A stretch of 64,000 nt of DNA from Phycisphaerales bacterium (lineage in GTDB: Bacteria > Planctomycetota > Phycisphaerae > UBA1845 > UTPLA1). Numbering within the stretch: the stretch's first letter is position 1; each line of letters starts with the position of its first letter. The DNA lies in NCBI GenBank assembly GCA_022360095.1, contig JAKSDK010000312.1, forward strand, positions 1 to 64,000. Reading direction: 5' to 3'. Both the position numbers and the translations under genes were made by a program. Below, one piece after another: positions 26,923 to 35,426 of the stretch. The notes beneath the pieces were generated by a model that saw nothing but the letters and a program-made list of their open reading frames with translations, ran no database searches and had not been told where the DNA came from.

Positions 26923-28752
26923 GTGACCGAAACGAAACGCGGCTTCATCGCCACCATTAAGAGCTATCCCTCGACGTTCTGGGTTGCCAACACGATGGAA
27001 ATCTTCGAGCGGATGTCGTGGTACGGCTGGTTTACAGTGATGGCTGTCTACGTTACGGGCAAGGTTGAAACAGGGGGGCTGGGCTTTTCCACCGAGCTTC
27101 GCGGGGCATTGCAGGGAATCGTCCCTTTCTTTCTTTACATGTTTCCCATCATTACCGGAGCATTGGCCGATCGATATGGTTACAAGAAAATGTTCACCAT
27201 CGCCTATTTGGTGATGATCGTTTCATACTACCTTCTTGGTCAATTCACGACGGCGCCGTCTTTTTTCATGGCCTTCATGTTTGTGGCCGTGGGGGCGGCG
27301 ATCTTCAAACCTGTTGTGGTCGGTACCGTCGCAAGAGTGACGGATGAATCAAACTCGGCAACCGGCTTCGGCATATTTTACATGATGGTCAACATCGGCG
27401 GTTTTCTGGGGCCGATTGTCGCAGGTGTCGTTCGTGGTCAGGGATGGGAATGGGTCTTTGTTGCCTGTTCAGGTTGGGCTGCGGTGAATCTTGTGATCGT
27501 GCTGCTGTTCTACAAGGAGCCACCGTCAGGTGCTGATGAATCGAACCGTTCTCTCAAGCAAGTCGGCGAAAACATGGTTGAAGTGCTTGGGAACCTGCGG
27601 TTCTTTATCACCGTGTTCGTCGTGCTCTTCGCATTGATGTTTGCGAATTTGAACATTTGGTGGTTCCAGTACTTCACATGGAAGGTTTGCGCATTTTTTA
27701 TTCCAGCCTGGTTGCTTCTGAACATCTTCTGGCACGCCATTATGCCGAAAGGCAGTGGAGATCCTAAAGACCCCGCTTCCAAGGGGCGTTCTTTCTTGGC
27801 AAAGCGGATGCATTGCAGCAACTGGCGCTTTGCATTGTTCCTCCTGATCATGTCCGGCTTCTGGACGTCTTTTAACCAGATCTTTTACACCATGCCGGAG
27901 TATATTCGCGATTTTGTGGATACTCGCCCTGTGATCGAAGTTGCGGAAAAGATCTTTGGTGAAAGCGACCCGAATGATCCGACGGTTGGAATTGCAAGCG
28001 TCATGGCGACCATCAATGACGACGAACGCAAAGTGATCGAGTCAGAAGTGCAGTCGCTGCTTTCCGCCGCTTCGGGCGGCAATCTCGATGAGAAGTCGCT
28101 TGAGTCGGCATCTGAAGAGCTTCTGGCAAGCAAAGTGCGACTGGAGCCCGCTCGGCTGGCCGAAATTGTGGAGGCGGATAGTGCGGATCTGGAAAAAGCG
28201 ACCAATCAGGTGATCATTCAGGGGCGACAGGTCAATCCGGAGTATCTCGTCAACATCAATGCAGGATCGATTATCATCTTTCAGGTCTTGATTTCGTTTC
28301 TAATGACTCGCTTTCACCGCTTCACAACGATGATCGTCGGCATGATCATCGCGGCCGTGGGCATCGGACTTTCCACTTTTTCCGGTACCGAGGGCATGAT
28401 TGGTCAGGGTGGAATCATTTGGATTGTCGCGGGCGGTATCTTCATCTTCTCATTTGGAGAAATGATGGCAAGCCCGACAAGTCAGGAGTATGTCGGTCGC
28501 ATCGCTCCCAGCGACAAGAAGGCTTTGTACATGGGCTACTATTTCGTGGCGGTCGCACTCGGTAATCTGTTCGGTGGTATTCTTTCTGGAGAACTGATGG
28601 GCAGATTGACTTACAAAATGAACCGTCCCGATCTCATGTGGACGGCCTTCGGTGCGATCATGTTGACGACCGCCGTCGTCTTTTTGCTCTATAATATGTA
28701 CGCATTGCCCAAACATGCGGCAGACTCGTTGACACCGGACGAGTCCGCGTAG
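26923..28752 (+). CDS. Proton-dependent oligopeptide transporter (POT/PTR2 family)
   Basis: 609 residues, about 12 to 14 membrane helices. The N-terminal EIFERMSWYGWF is the POT ExxER proton-coupling motif. GALADRYGYKK is the MFS loop and FGIFYMMVNIGGFLGP the PTR2 signature. It would import di- and tripeptides with protons across the inner membrane, feeding the peptidase T encoded upstream. A soluble, acidic insertion of about 115 residues (near 27900-28255) lies between the seventh and eighth helices, at the same place as in the preceding transporter. Start GTG 26923 has aaaggag upstream. Confidence 0.9.
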   Translation: MTETKRGFIATIKSYPSTFWVANTMEIFERMSWYGWFTVMAVYVTGKVETGGLGFSTELRGALQGIVPFFLYMFPIITGALADRYGYKKMFTIAYLVMIVSYYLLGQFTTAPSFFMAFMFVAVGAAIFKPVVVGTVARVTDESNSATGFGIFYMMVNIGGFLGPIVAGVVRGQGWEWVFVACSGWAAVNLVIVLLFYKEPPSGADESNRSLKQVGENMVEVLGNLRFFITVFVVLFALMFANLNIWWFQYFTWKVCAFFIPAWLLLNIFWHAIMPKGSGDPKDPASKGRSFLAKRMHCSNWRFALFLLIMSGFWTSFNQIFYTMPEYIRDFVDTRPVIEVAEKIFGESDPNDPTVGIASVMATINDDERKVIESEVQSLLSAASGGNLDEKSLESASEELLASKVRLEPARLAEIVEADSADLEKATNQVIIQGRQVNPEYLVNINAGSIIIFQVLISFLMTRFHRFTTMIVGMIIAAVGIGLSTFSGTEGMIGQGGIIWIVAGGIFIFSFGEMMASPTSQEYVGRIAPSDKKALYMGYYFVAVALGNLFGGILSGELMGRLTYKMNRPDLMWTAFGAIMLTTAVVFLLYNMYALPKHAADSLTPDESA

Positions 28753-28783
28753 CAGTTGTTGGCGGTGTGCATAGGTCGAGCCG

Positions 28784-30466
28784 TCATTTCGGCCAAACGC
28801 GGCGGCCGCTGACGTAGGTCTCGCTGGCCTCGATCTGCTTCACCGCATCCGGCGCGATCGAGAAAGGGTCTTTGTCCAGGATTACAAAGTCGGCGAGATA
28901 ACCCGTTTTGATCTTGCCGTGGTGGTCGTGATTTCCGACGGCGTAGGCCGGGCCCGTGGTGTACGCGTGCAGCGCTTCCTCGATGGTAATGTTCTGTTCA
29001 GGCACGAAGACGGCGCCGTCCAATGTGCGGCCGGTCGTTGCAGCGTGCAGTCCAAGAAACGGATTCAGCGACACGACCGGCCAGTCGCTGCCGAAGGCCA
29101 AGGGCGCGCCGGCGTCCAGCAGGCTGCGAAAGGCGTAGCTTGTCTGACAGCGAGCCGGGCCGATGGCCTGCTCTGCATAACGCGCATCGTCCGCCTTGTG
29201 GAGCGGCTGCATTGAAGCGACGACGCCGAGTTTTGCGAAACGCGCGATGTCCTCAGGCAACAGATGTTGGGCGTGCTCGATACGCAGGCAAGGGTGACGG
29301 GTGCTGGATGTCGTCTGCAGGTTCTCATAGATGTTCAACACGAGATGGTTCGCCTGGTCGCCGATGGCGTGGATGGCCGTGCCGAAGCCGGCGGCGACGG
29401 CCGCCTGACACATGCGACGTAGTTTGTCCTTGGTGTGCATGACTTCGAGTAGCAGTCCGCGGCGATCAGGTTGGTCGGGTGGGTTGTCGGCGTACGGTTC
29501 GGCCATGTAGGCCGTGCGAGAGCCCAACGAGCCGTCCATGAACTGTTTGAAGCCGATGATACTCAGCCAATGGTCGTTGCGCTTCTTTTTGGCCTTGTCG
29601 ATGAATCGGTTCCAGTCGGACTCGTTGACATACTGTCGAATTCGCAACGTCAGCCGACCGGATTTTCGAGCTCGGTCAAACACGCTGAACGCGGACCAAT
29701 CGGACATGGTGTGGACGCAAGTGATGCCGTGACGGTTGGCCTCCGACATCGCGGCCTCCAGGGCCTGGTCTTTCATTTGAACGGACGGGGCCGGGATGTG
29801 TTGGCGCACCAGTTCGATCGCTGATTCTCGCAGGATGCCCGTCGGTTCGTTCGTCGCCGGATCGCGTACAATCTCGCCCCCCGTCGGATCGGACGGTCCG
29901 TGCCGGTCGATGCCTGCGCGCTTGAGGGCGAGGCTGTTTGCAAGAGCTCCATGACCGTCCATGCGTGAAAGAAGTGCGGGGTGATTTGGCGTCACCGGGT
30001 CGATCCACCTCTTCGTCGGTTGGGTTGGGTCAGGCCAACTCTCCGTCGTCCAGCGGCCGCCGAGAATCCACTGACCCTCAGGTGTTTTCTTGGCACGTGC
30101 TGCGACGGCTTCAATAAAGGCGGACCGGTTGGGGGCGTCTCGCAGATTCAAGCGCGACAACTGAAGACCGCCGCCTAGCAAATGGACATGGGCGTCCGTG
30201 AGGCCCGGGACGATTCGGGCCCCGTTGGCTTGGAGGGTCCTGGCTTTTTTCCCTGTGCTCCGGCGGGCTTCCTTCTCGCTGTTGCCGACATAGGTGAAAC
30301 GGCCGTTTCGGACGGCAAGAACTTCCGCCGACGGCCGATCGCGATCGCCCGTCCAGATCTTGGCGTTGATGACCACCCAGTCCGGATTTGACGGCTGCTC
30401 ATGGCAGCCACAGCATGTTGCGATGAGAATCGTAAGTATGGTGAACCCTAAACGGTGAATCAGCAT
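28784..30466 (-). CDS. Amidohydrolase (YtcJ-like, Amidohydro_3) lipoprotein
   Basis: 560 residues. The N-terminus has a signal ending in the Cys cluster IATCCGCHEQP, suggesting lipid anchoring. The metal-dependent amidohydrolase core shows the first HxH in GLTDAHVHLLGGG, LEIEHAQHLLPEDIARF with a further His, TAIHAIGDQAN, and the terminal catalytic Asp in FGSDWPVVSLNPF. This is the YtcJ group, often N-substituted formamide or imide hydrolases; the substrate is unknown. ATG 30466 has ggagg 6 nt upstream. It converges with the POT gene and is probably a single transcription unit. Confidence 0.92.
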   Translation of the reverse strand: MLIHRLGFTILTILIATCCGCHEQPSNPDWVVINAKIWTGDRDRPSAEVLAVRNGRFTYVGNSEKEARRSTGKKARTLQANGARIVPGLTDAHVHLLGGGLQLSRLNLRDAPNRSAFIEAVAARAKKTPEGQWILGGRWTTESWPDPTQPTKRWIDPVTPNHPALLSRMDGHGALANSLALKRAGIDRHGPSDPTGGEIVRDPATNEPTGILRESAIELVRQHIPAPSVQMKDQALEAAMSEANRHGITCVHTMSDWSAFSVFDRARKSGRLTLRIRQYVNESDWNRFIDKAKKKRNDHWLSIIGFKQFMDGSLGSRTAYMAEPYADNPPDQPDRRGLLLEVMHTKDKLRRMCQAAVAAGFGTAIHAIGDQANHLVLNIYENLQTTSSTRHPCLRIEHAQHLLPEDIARFAKLGVVASMQPLHKADDARYAEQAIGPARCQTSYAFRSLLDAGAPLAFGSDWPVVSLNPFLGLHAATTGRTLDGAVFVPEQNITIEEALHAYTTGPAYAVGNHDHHGKIKTGYLADFVILDKDPFSIAPDAVKQIEASETYVSGRRVWPK

Positions 30467-30746
30467 TGTCGTCCTCCGACTAGAAACATGGTCGGGAATT
30501 GTAATCGAATGTCGATCGTTTTTCGTAATATCTTACTGTAAGCATTCATCCACAGGTCGAACTCGTGCCGTGGCACTGTGGAGCGACGAATGCGTGATGA
30601 GGTTGTTGCGGCAGATTAGAGGAAATGTGTTGCTGGTTCATTGTGGTTGTTTTTGGGGTCGCAGGTATGGGAGCGGCGATGACCATCCGTGATGATCGTT
30701 CAACAAGATAGCATGCGTCCGGTTTCATTTTTGACACGATATCGAT

Positions 30747-31643
30747 ATGAATATGAATGTGATTGAGACGCAGAGTCTGATCAAAACGTACGGCTCGATT
30801 CAGGCCCTGGCGGGACTGAACCTGGAGGTTCCGAAAGGATCGATCTTCGGTTTCCTGGGGCCAAACGGTGCGGGAAAGACGACAACTTTGCGTATTCTCG
30901 TCGGTCTTTTGCGATCCACGACAGGTCGAGCGACTGTTTTTGGCAAGGACGTCTGGCGCGATTCGAAAGTCATCTGCTCGAATGTCGGTTATCTTCCGGG
31001 CGACGTTCGTTTTCATGATTGGATGACGGGCAGGGCGTACCTCTCGTTTTGTGATCAGGCACGTGGAAACGGCGCGATGGCGGAAATTGAACGATTGCAG
31101 TCGCGATTCGATCTCCATCTGAATCGCCGGATTCGTGATTACTCGCGCGGCATGAAGCAGAAGCTCGGTTTGATGCAAGCTCTGATGCACCGGCCCGACC
31201 TGCTTATCCTCGACGAGCCCGGGACGGCCTTGGATCCCCTCGTGCAGCAGACGCTGTATGAAGAACTTAGAGCCGTAGCGGCGGACGGTCGCACGGTGCT
31301 GTTCTCCAGCCATACGCTAAGCGAGGTCGAGCAACTTTGCGATCGCGTGGCGATCATTCGAGGCGGTCGGCTCATTGAAAGCGGGACGATTGCGGCGCTT
31401 CGCGAACGAGCCGTGCGTCGCGTGGAGTTTCGCCTCAAAGGAGGCGACCCCGCCCGGCTGGCGTATCCCGAAGGCTTCGATGCCCATGTGGGCGGTGACG
31501 GCGTGGTGACCGCGACATGGAAAGGGGAGGTCGACAGGTTACTAAGCTGGCTCGCAACGGTGAAGTTGGCGGACGTTTCGATCGGGCCGCCGAGTCTGGA
31601 AGATCTGTTTGCCGCCTACTATCGCGAGGACCATGATACGTAG
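30747..31643 (+). CDS. ABC transporter ATP-binding protein (ABC-2 exporter)
   Basis: 298 residues. Walker A GPNGAGKTT, a Q-loop region near YLPGDVRFHDWM, the signature YSRGMKQKLGL, Walker B LLILDEPGTALDP and the H-switch SSHTLSEVEQLCD are all present; the C-terminal 80 residues are a family-typical extension. It pairs with the permease gene that starts 45 nt downstream. The pair is an ABC-2 type exporter of unknown cargo. Two in-frame ATGs (30747, 30753) lack a good ribosome binding site. Confidence 0.94.
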   Translation: MNMNVIETQSLIKTYGSIQALAGLNLEVPKGSIFGFLGPNGAGKTTTLRILVGLLRSTTGRATVFGKDVWRDSKVICSNVGYLPGDVRFHDWMTGRAYLSFCDQARGNGAMAEIERLQSRFDLHLNRRIRDYSRGMKQKLGLMQALMHRPDLLILDEPGTALDPLVQQTLYEELRAVAADGRTVLFSSHTLSEVEQLCDRVAIIRGGRLIESGTIAALRERAVRRVEFRLKGGDPARLAYPEGFDAHVGGDGVVTATWKGEVDRLLSWLATVKLADVSIGPPSLEDLFAAYYREDHDT

Positions 31644-31688
31644 CATTGGGGAAGATGTCGGCTTTGCCGTTTGGCGGATACGCGAGCC

Positions 31689-32504
31689 ATGAATTCAGCG
31701 CTCATCAAAAAAACCTTTCGAGACTACCTGCTGCTCACGCTGGGGGCCACAGTTTTACTCATGGCGTTCATGATTCTGTTCATGTTCGCGATCAATTCCA
31801 TGCCGTTGGAAGAAATCGGCAAGGTGTGGCTCCGAGTGGATTGGATGCGGCGATTGATCGGTTCGTTGATCGGATCCGATGTTCTCGATTCGGTCACGAT
31901 GCAGGGAATGGTGAGCGTTGCATTCAGTCACCCGCTGATGTGGATCATCATCATCGCTTTCTTACTCACGGTCACCAGTGGGGTGATTTGCGGTGAGGTG
32001 GACCGTGGCACGATGGATCTGCTTGCCACGCTTCCCTTGTCGCGCACGAGCCTTTACACGTCCTTGACTTTTGTCACGCTGGTTCTGGGGCTCCCTGTTT
32101 GTGGCGCGGTGTGGATCGGTTTGTGGCTGGGTCGCGCGTTGGTCGGCGCGCACGAGGTTCAAATGGACGTCATGGCGATCGTGGCGTGCCACTTGTACGC
32201 CGCCTATGTTTTTCTTGCCTGTTTTACAATGGCGGTTTCCGCCGTATGCAGCCGAAGAACGACCGCCTTGACGATTGATTTCGTGGCGATCTTCTATTCT
32301 TTCCTGTTGAATTTGCTTGTCATGTTCTGGTCCGCGATCGAGAAGGTCGCGTTCACGGGGTTCTTGCATTACTACGCACCGCTGCCCATTGTGCGCGACC
32401 GCGTCTGGCGGTGGGGGGATATGACGGTGTTGATCTTGTGCGGACTGGTTTTCTGGACTGCGGGTTTGCTGGTGTTCCGACGGCGGGACGTGCCGGCCAG
32501 GTGA
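31689..32504 (+). CDS. ABC-2 type transporter permease
   Basis: About 271 residues with six hydrophobic helices (starting MNSALIKKTFRDYLLLTLGA, which ends the first) and the ABC-2 motif GVICGEVDRGTMDLLATLP, where EVDRGT precedes the helix typical of such permeases. ATG 31689 is preferred over the TTG at 31671. It forms a two-gene unit with the ATPase upstream. The cargo is unknown. Confidence 0.86.
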   Translation: MNSALIKKTFRDYLLLTLGATVLLMAFMILFMFAINSMPLEEIGKVWLRVDWMRRLIGSLIGSDVLDSVTMQGMVSVAFSHPLMWIIIIAFLLTVTSGVICGEVDRGTMDLLATLPLSRTSLYTSLTFVTLVLGLPVCGAVWIGLWLGRALVGAHEVQMDVMAIVACHLYAAYVFLACFTMAVSAVCSRRTTALTIDFVAIFYSFLLNLLVMFWSAIEKVAFTGFLHYYAPLPIVRDRVWRWGDMTVLILCGLVFWTAGLLVFRRRDVPAR

Positions 32505-32515
32505 AATCGCAAGCC

Positions 32516-33571
32516 TCAAATATGATGGTTGTCGGAGTCGAGCGTGTCTTTCCACTCCGCCAGGTTCTCCAGATAGACGCTGGTTCCCCGGGCGACGCAC
32601 GATAACGGATCATCCACGACGCGAACACCCAGCCCGGTTCCATCGGCGATGATCTTGTCCAGCCCGCGAAGCAAAGCCCCGCCTCCACAGAGGTGGATGC
32701 CGGTTTCGACGAGGTCGGCGGCGAGCTCGGGTTCGCACCGTTCCAAGGTGTGCGTGACGGCATCCAGGATGTGGCTGATCGGTTCTCGCAATGCTTCGCG
32801 GATTTCCTGGCTTGTCACCACGCTTTTGCGGGGCAGTCCGCTGATCATGTCTCGGCCGCGGACATCGAGCGAGACCTCTTCGTCGAGAGGCGACACCGAG
32901 CCCAGTTCCATTTTGAGCCACTCGGCGGACTGCGGTCCGATCTGCAGGTTATAGGTTCGTTTCATGTGGGCCATGATGGCCTCGTCCATGTCGTCGCCGG
33001 CGACACGGATCGACTCGCTGACCGAGACGTCGGCCAGGGACATGATGGCGACTTCCGTCGTGCCTCCGCCGATGTCGACAATCATGCTCGCCCGTGCTTC
33101 GGCAATGGGCAACCCGGAACCGATGCCGGCGGCCATGGGTTCTTCCACGAGATAGACTCGCCGGGAGCCGGCGCGTTCGGCCGAACCGTAGACGGCGCGC
33201 TTCTCGACCGCGGTGATTCCGGAAGGCACGGCAATGACGACGCGCGGACGGATCAAACGGCCGCGTCCGCCGTGGACCTTGCGAATGAAGTAGCCGAGCA
33301 TGGCTTCGGTGATATCGAAATCGGCAATCACGCCGTCTTTGAGTGGTCTGACGGCGGTGATCGAGCCGGGTGTTTTTCCGAGCATCTCCTTGGCGACCAG
33401 GCCGACGGCATTGCCGTTTTGCAGAACCTGATTGGTCCCTTTGCGCACGGCGACCACGGAAGGTTCGTTGAGAACGATACCTTCGCCCTTGACACAGACA
33501 AGCGTATTACACGTGCCCAGGTCGATCCCCATGTCGACGCTGAACATGCCTAATAAGGAATCGAATAACAA
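32516..33571 (-). CDS. mreB: Rod shape-determining protein MreB
   Basis: About 351 residues, the usual size of MreB, the bacterial actin that guides cell-wall synthesis. The actin-fold motifs are clear: phosphate 1 GIDLGTCNTLVCVKGEGIVL, connect 1, phosphate 2 IVDIGGGTTEVAIMSL, and the adenosine motif LCGGGALLRGLDKIIAD. The TTG at 33571 is chosen because gaggga stands 7 nt upstream and the residues LLFDSLLGMFSVDMG match the usual membrane-targeting N-terminus; a longer frame to 33694 is not supported. The minus-strand genes upstream, a small membrane protein and a coiled-coil protein, look functionally linked. Confidence 0.96.
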   Translation of the reverse strand: MLFDSLLGMFSVDMGIDLGTCNTLVCVKGEGIVLNEPSVVAVRKGTNQVLQNGNAVGLVAKEMLGKTPGSITAVRPLKDGVIADFDITEAMLGYFIRKVHGGRGRLIRPRVVIAVPSGITAVEKRAVYGSAERAGSRRVYLVEEPMAAGIGSGLPIAEARASMIVDIGGGTTEVAIMSLADVSVSESIRVAGDDMDEAIMAHMKRTYNLQIGPQSAEWLKMELGSVSPLDEEVSLDVRGRDMISGLPRKSVVTSQEIREALREPISHILDAVTHTLERCEPELAADLVETGIHLCGGGALLRGLDKIIADGTGLGVRVVDDPLSCVARGTSVYLENLAEWKDTLDSDNHHI

Positions 33572-33767
33572 GCGAGCTCCCTCTCTGCTATCGGCGAGCG
33601 GTTCTCCTGTTTTCAAAACGCGACAGAGGTCTGACCGCTTCGAGCCCTGCCGTGCTTCGGTGCGCATTCTACACGCAGTACGTCGAAACGTCACTTAAAG
33701 GTTTGCGATTTGGCGCAAAAAGATGCGAAGGTGTGATTTTACTTTTAGGTGAGCGCAGGTTTGGGGA

Positions 33768-33917
33768 TCAGCCGGCAAAACCAGGGAAAGGCGTTCCGAG
33801 CAGTTCGTTGCAACGGTAGAGCACGAAGCCAATCGTTCCGGCCACGAGCGCCAATGCGATGGCTGCCAGCACGGTGTAGATGTCATTGCCGGGTTTGACT
33901 CTCGGGGCTTGGGCCAT
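33768..33917 (-). CDS. Small single-helix membrane protein (49 residues)
   Basis: Too short to be noticed easily, but well supported. ATG 33917 has aggag 8-9 nt upstream, an uninterrupted frame runs to TGA, and the product MAQAPRVKPGNDIYTVLAAI is followed by ALALVAGTIGFVLYRCNELL with one clear transmembrane helix. The N-terminus is short and basic and the tail is GTPFPGFAG. It lies between the coiled-coil protein gene (79 nt upstream) and mreB (196 nt downstream) on the same strand, so a role in the cell-shape or divisome machinery is plausible but unproven. Confidence 0.72.
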   Translation of the reverse strand: MAQAPRVKPGNDIYTVLAAIALALVAGTIGFVLYRCNELLGTPFPGFAG

Positions 33918-33995
33918 CTCATTTGCTCCTAAGATATAAAGGCTTATCGAAGCTTAAGTTGCCGACAATCATATCATCGAAATCACATCGCGGAC

Positions 33996-34904
33996 TTAAC
34001 CGCGTAAGGCGAAGCTTGCCACGTCTCGCGCCGTGTCGCCTCGCCGGATTTCACCGTTGGCCTGCTCGACCACACCGGCGGAGCGGTTGGCTTCCACCCG
34101 TGTGATTCGCAACGTGCCCAGGTACTCCGGTTGACTGCTTTTGCTGGTTGATCGGTAGAGCATGAACTCCATTCCAGGAGCGACGCCGTCGGCGCTGCCC
34201 ACTGAAATCTCCGCAATTCCACCGTTGACACCGGTGATTTCTCCTCGGATCGGTGAGGTCATGGCTGAAACAACTTGCGCGGGAGCCACGCTCGGTGTGT
34301 AGGGTTGAACGATGCCGGGGCCACCGGGAATCTGAACCGTCCCGGTCGTGCTGGCCATCGTCGTTCCTCCGGACATGCCTGCGATCTGTTCTTTGAGCGC
34401 CATGACTCGAGACTGGGCCATCGCGAGCTGAGACGTCAGCTCCTTGACTCGGTCATTTAAGTCGGTGTTCCGTCGCTCCAGCTCGTTGTTGCGCAAGCTG
34501 AGTCTTGCGCTGAATTCCTTTTCGCTATTGAACGAGGCCTGGATCAGTTCTTTGAGATGTTGAGCACTGGTCACCTGGCTTTGTTCGACCGTGAGCTGAT
34601 TCTGCAGGCCGGCGATTTGCTCAACGAATTCGGTGATGTCCGTATCCTTTTCCCGCAAACTGTCCTGAAGCTCGCTGATCTGTCGCTCGGCCTCAAGTTG
34701 GCGAGCCAGCGCGCGCTGCTGCTCAAGGGCCGCATTGGCTGAGACCGTGCGTTCTTTCGCCTGGGCATCGAGGGCTGCGGCCTTCCAGTCCCCGGTGGAC
34801 TCCATCCATTTTTCCTGCTTGGCGAATGCCGCGATCACGAACATGCTCAGCGAGATCGACAGCACAGTCAGGAGAACGACAAAGACTTTCGTCAGAACGC
34901 TCAC
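33996..34904 (-). CDS. Membrane-anchored coiled-coil protein, MreC-like architecture
   Basis: 302 residues: an N-terminal hydrophobic helix (VFVVLLTVLSISLSMFVIAAF), then about 130 residues of strongly predicted coiled coil (LEAERQISELQDSLREKDTD, LRNNELERRNTDLNDRVKEL). A Gly/Pro/Thr-rich linker follows, and then a beta-barrel-like C-terminal domain (GEITGVNGGIAEISVGSADG, YLGTLRITRVEANRSAGVVE). MreC has this order of parts (helix, coiled coil, paired small beta barrels), and the mreB gene lies downstream on the same strand. I infer an MreC-like or analogous role in cell wall organisation; sequence identity alone would not prove it. Start ATG 34904 is supported by a ggaggtgacgtc-type spacer. Confidence 0.75.
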   Translation of the reverse strand: MSVLTKVFVVLLTVLSISLSMFVIAAFAKQEKWMESTGDWKAAALDAQAKERTVSANAALEQQRALARQLEAERQISELQDSLREKDTDITEFVEQIAGLQNQLTVEQSQVTSAQHLKELIQASFNSEKEFSARLSLRNNELERRNTDLNDRVKELTSQLAMAQSRVMALKEQIAGMSGGTTMASTTGTVQIPGGPGIVQPYTPSVAPAQVVSAMTSPIRGEITGVNGGIAEISVGSADGVAPGMEFMLYRSTSKSSQPEYLGTLRITRVEANRSAGVVEQANGEIRRGDTARDVASFALRG

Positions 34905-35426
34905 GACGTCACCTCCAGCTCAATTGACAGCGATAACCGACAGGTCAAAACTCTCCCCACCTTACCCCCGTAGGCTTGGTTTCGGTCACCGTTGTGGTAC
35001 CGTTTGCATGCATCCATGCCATCGCATCTAGGCGTGATCCGCTCTCTTGATTGGCCCCGTGTGAGGCCGACCGCAAGCGAACTCATCAGATTATCCCCCG
35101 AGAAGCGCTGTTTTGCAAGTCTAAATCCCGAGTGATTGGGATGTAATTGCCCTTGGCGCGACGTCGGAAAAGGCTCGATATTCACCGTTTCCATAAAGGG
35201 CTGTCGGTCTGAAAGTGGTTTTATCGGCCAATGCCAATCCCGAACGTCCCAATCGGAATGCTGATAAACGCGGCAGAATGCCTTCACTAACTTGACCTAA
35301 CCCATCGACTCACATTACATTGAAATAGGAACCACTGGCACGCAATCCTGCTCTAGCCTACCAAGCTCGGTCACTCCCTTTAAGAAGAAAGGGGGGACGC
35401 CTAGACGATTATTCAGGAGTCGGCCC
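34905..35426. other. Divergent intergenic region
   Basis: About 520 nt between the MreC-like gene and the PQQ-type protein gene. It must contain both promoters. I see no coding frame of merit and no clear palindrome or RNA motif. aggag (near 35416) belongs to the following gene. Confidence 0.4.
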
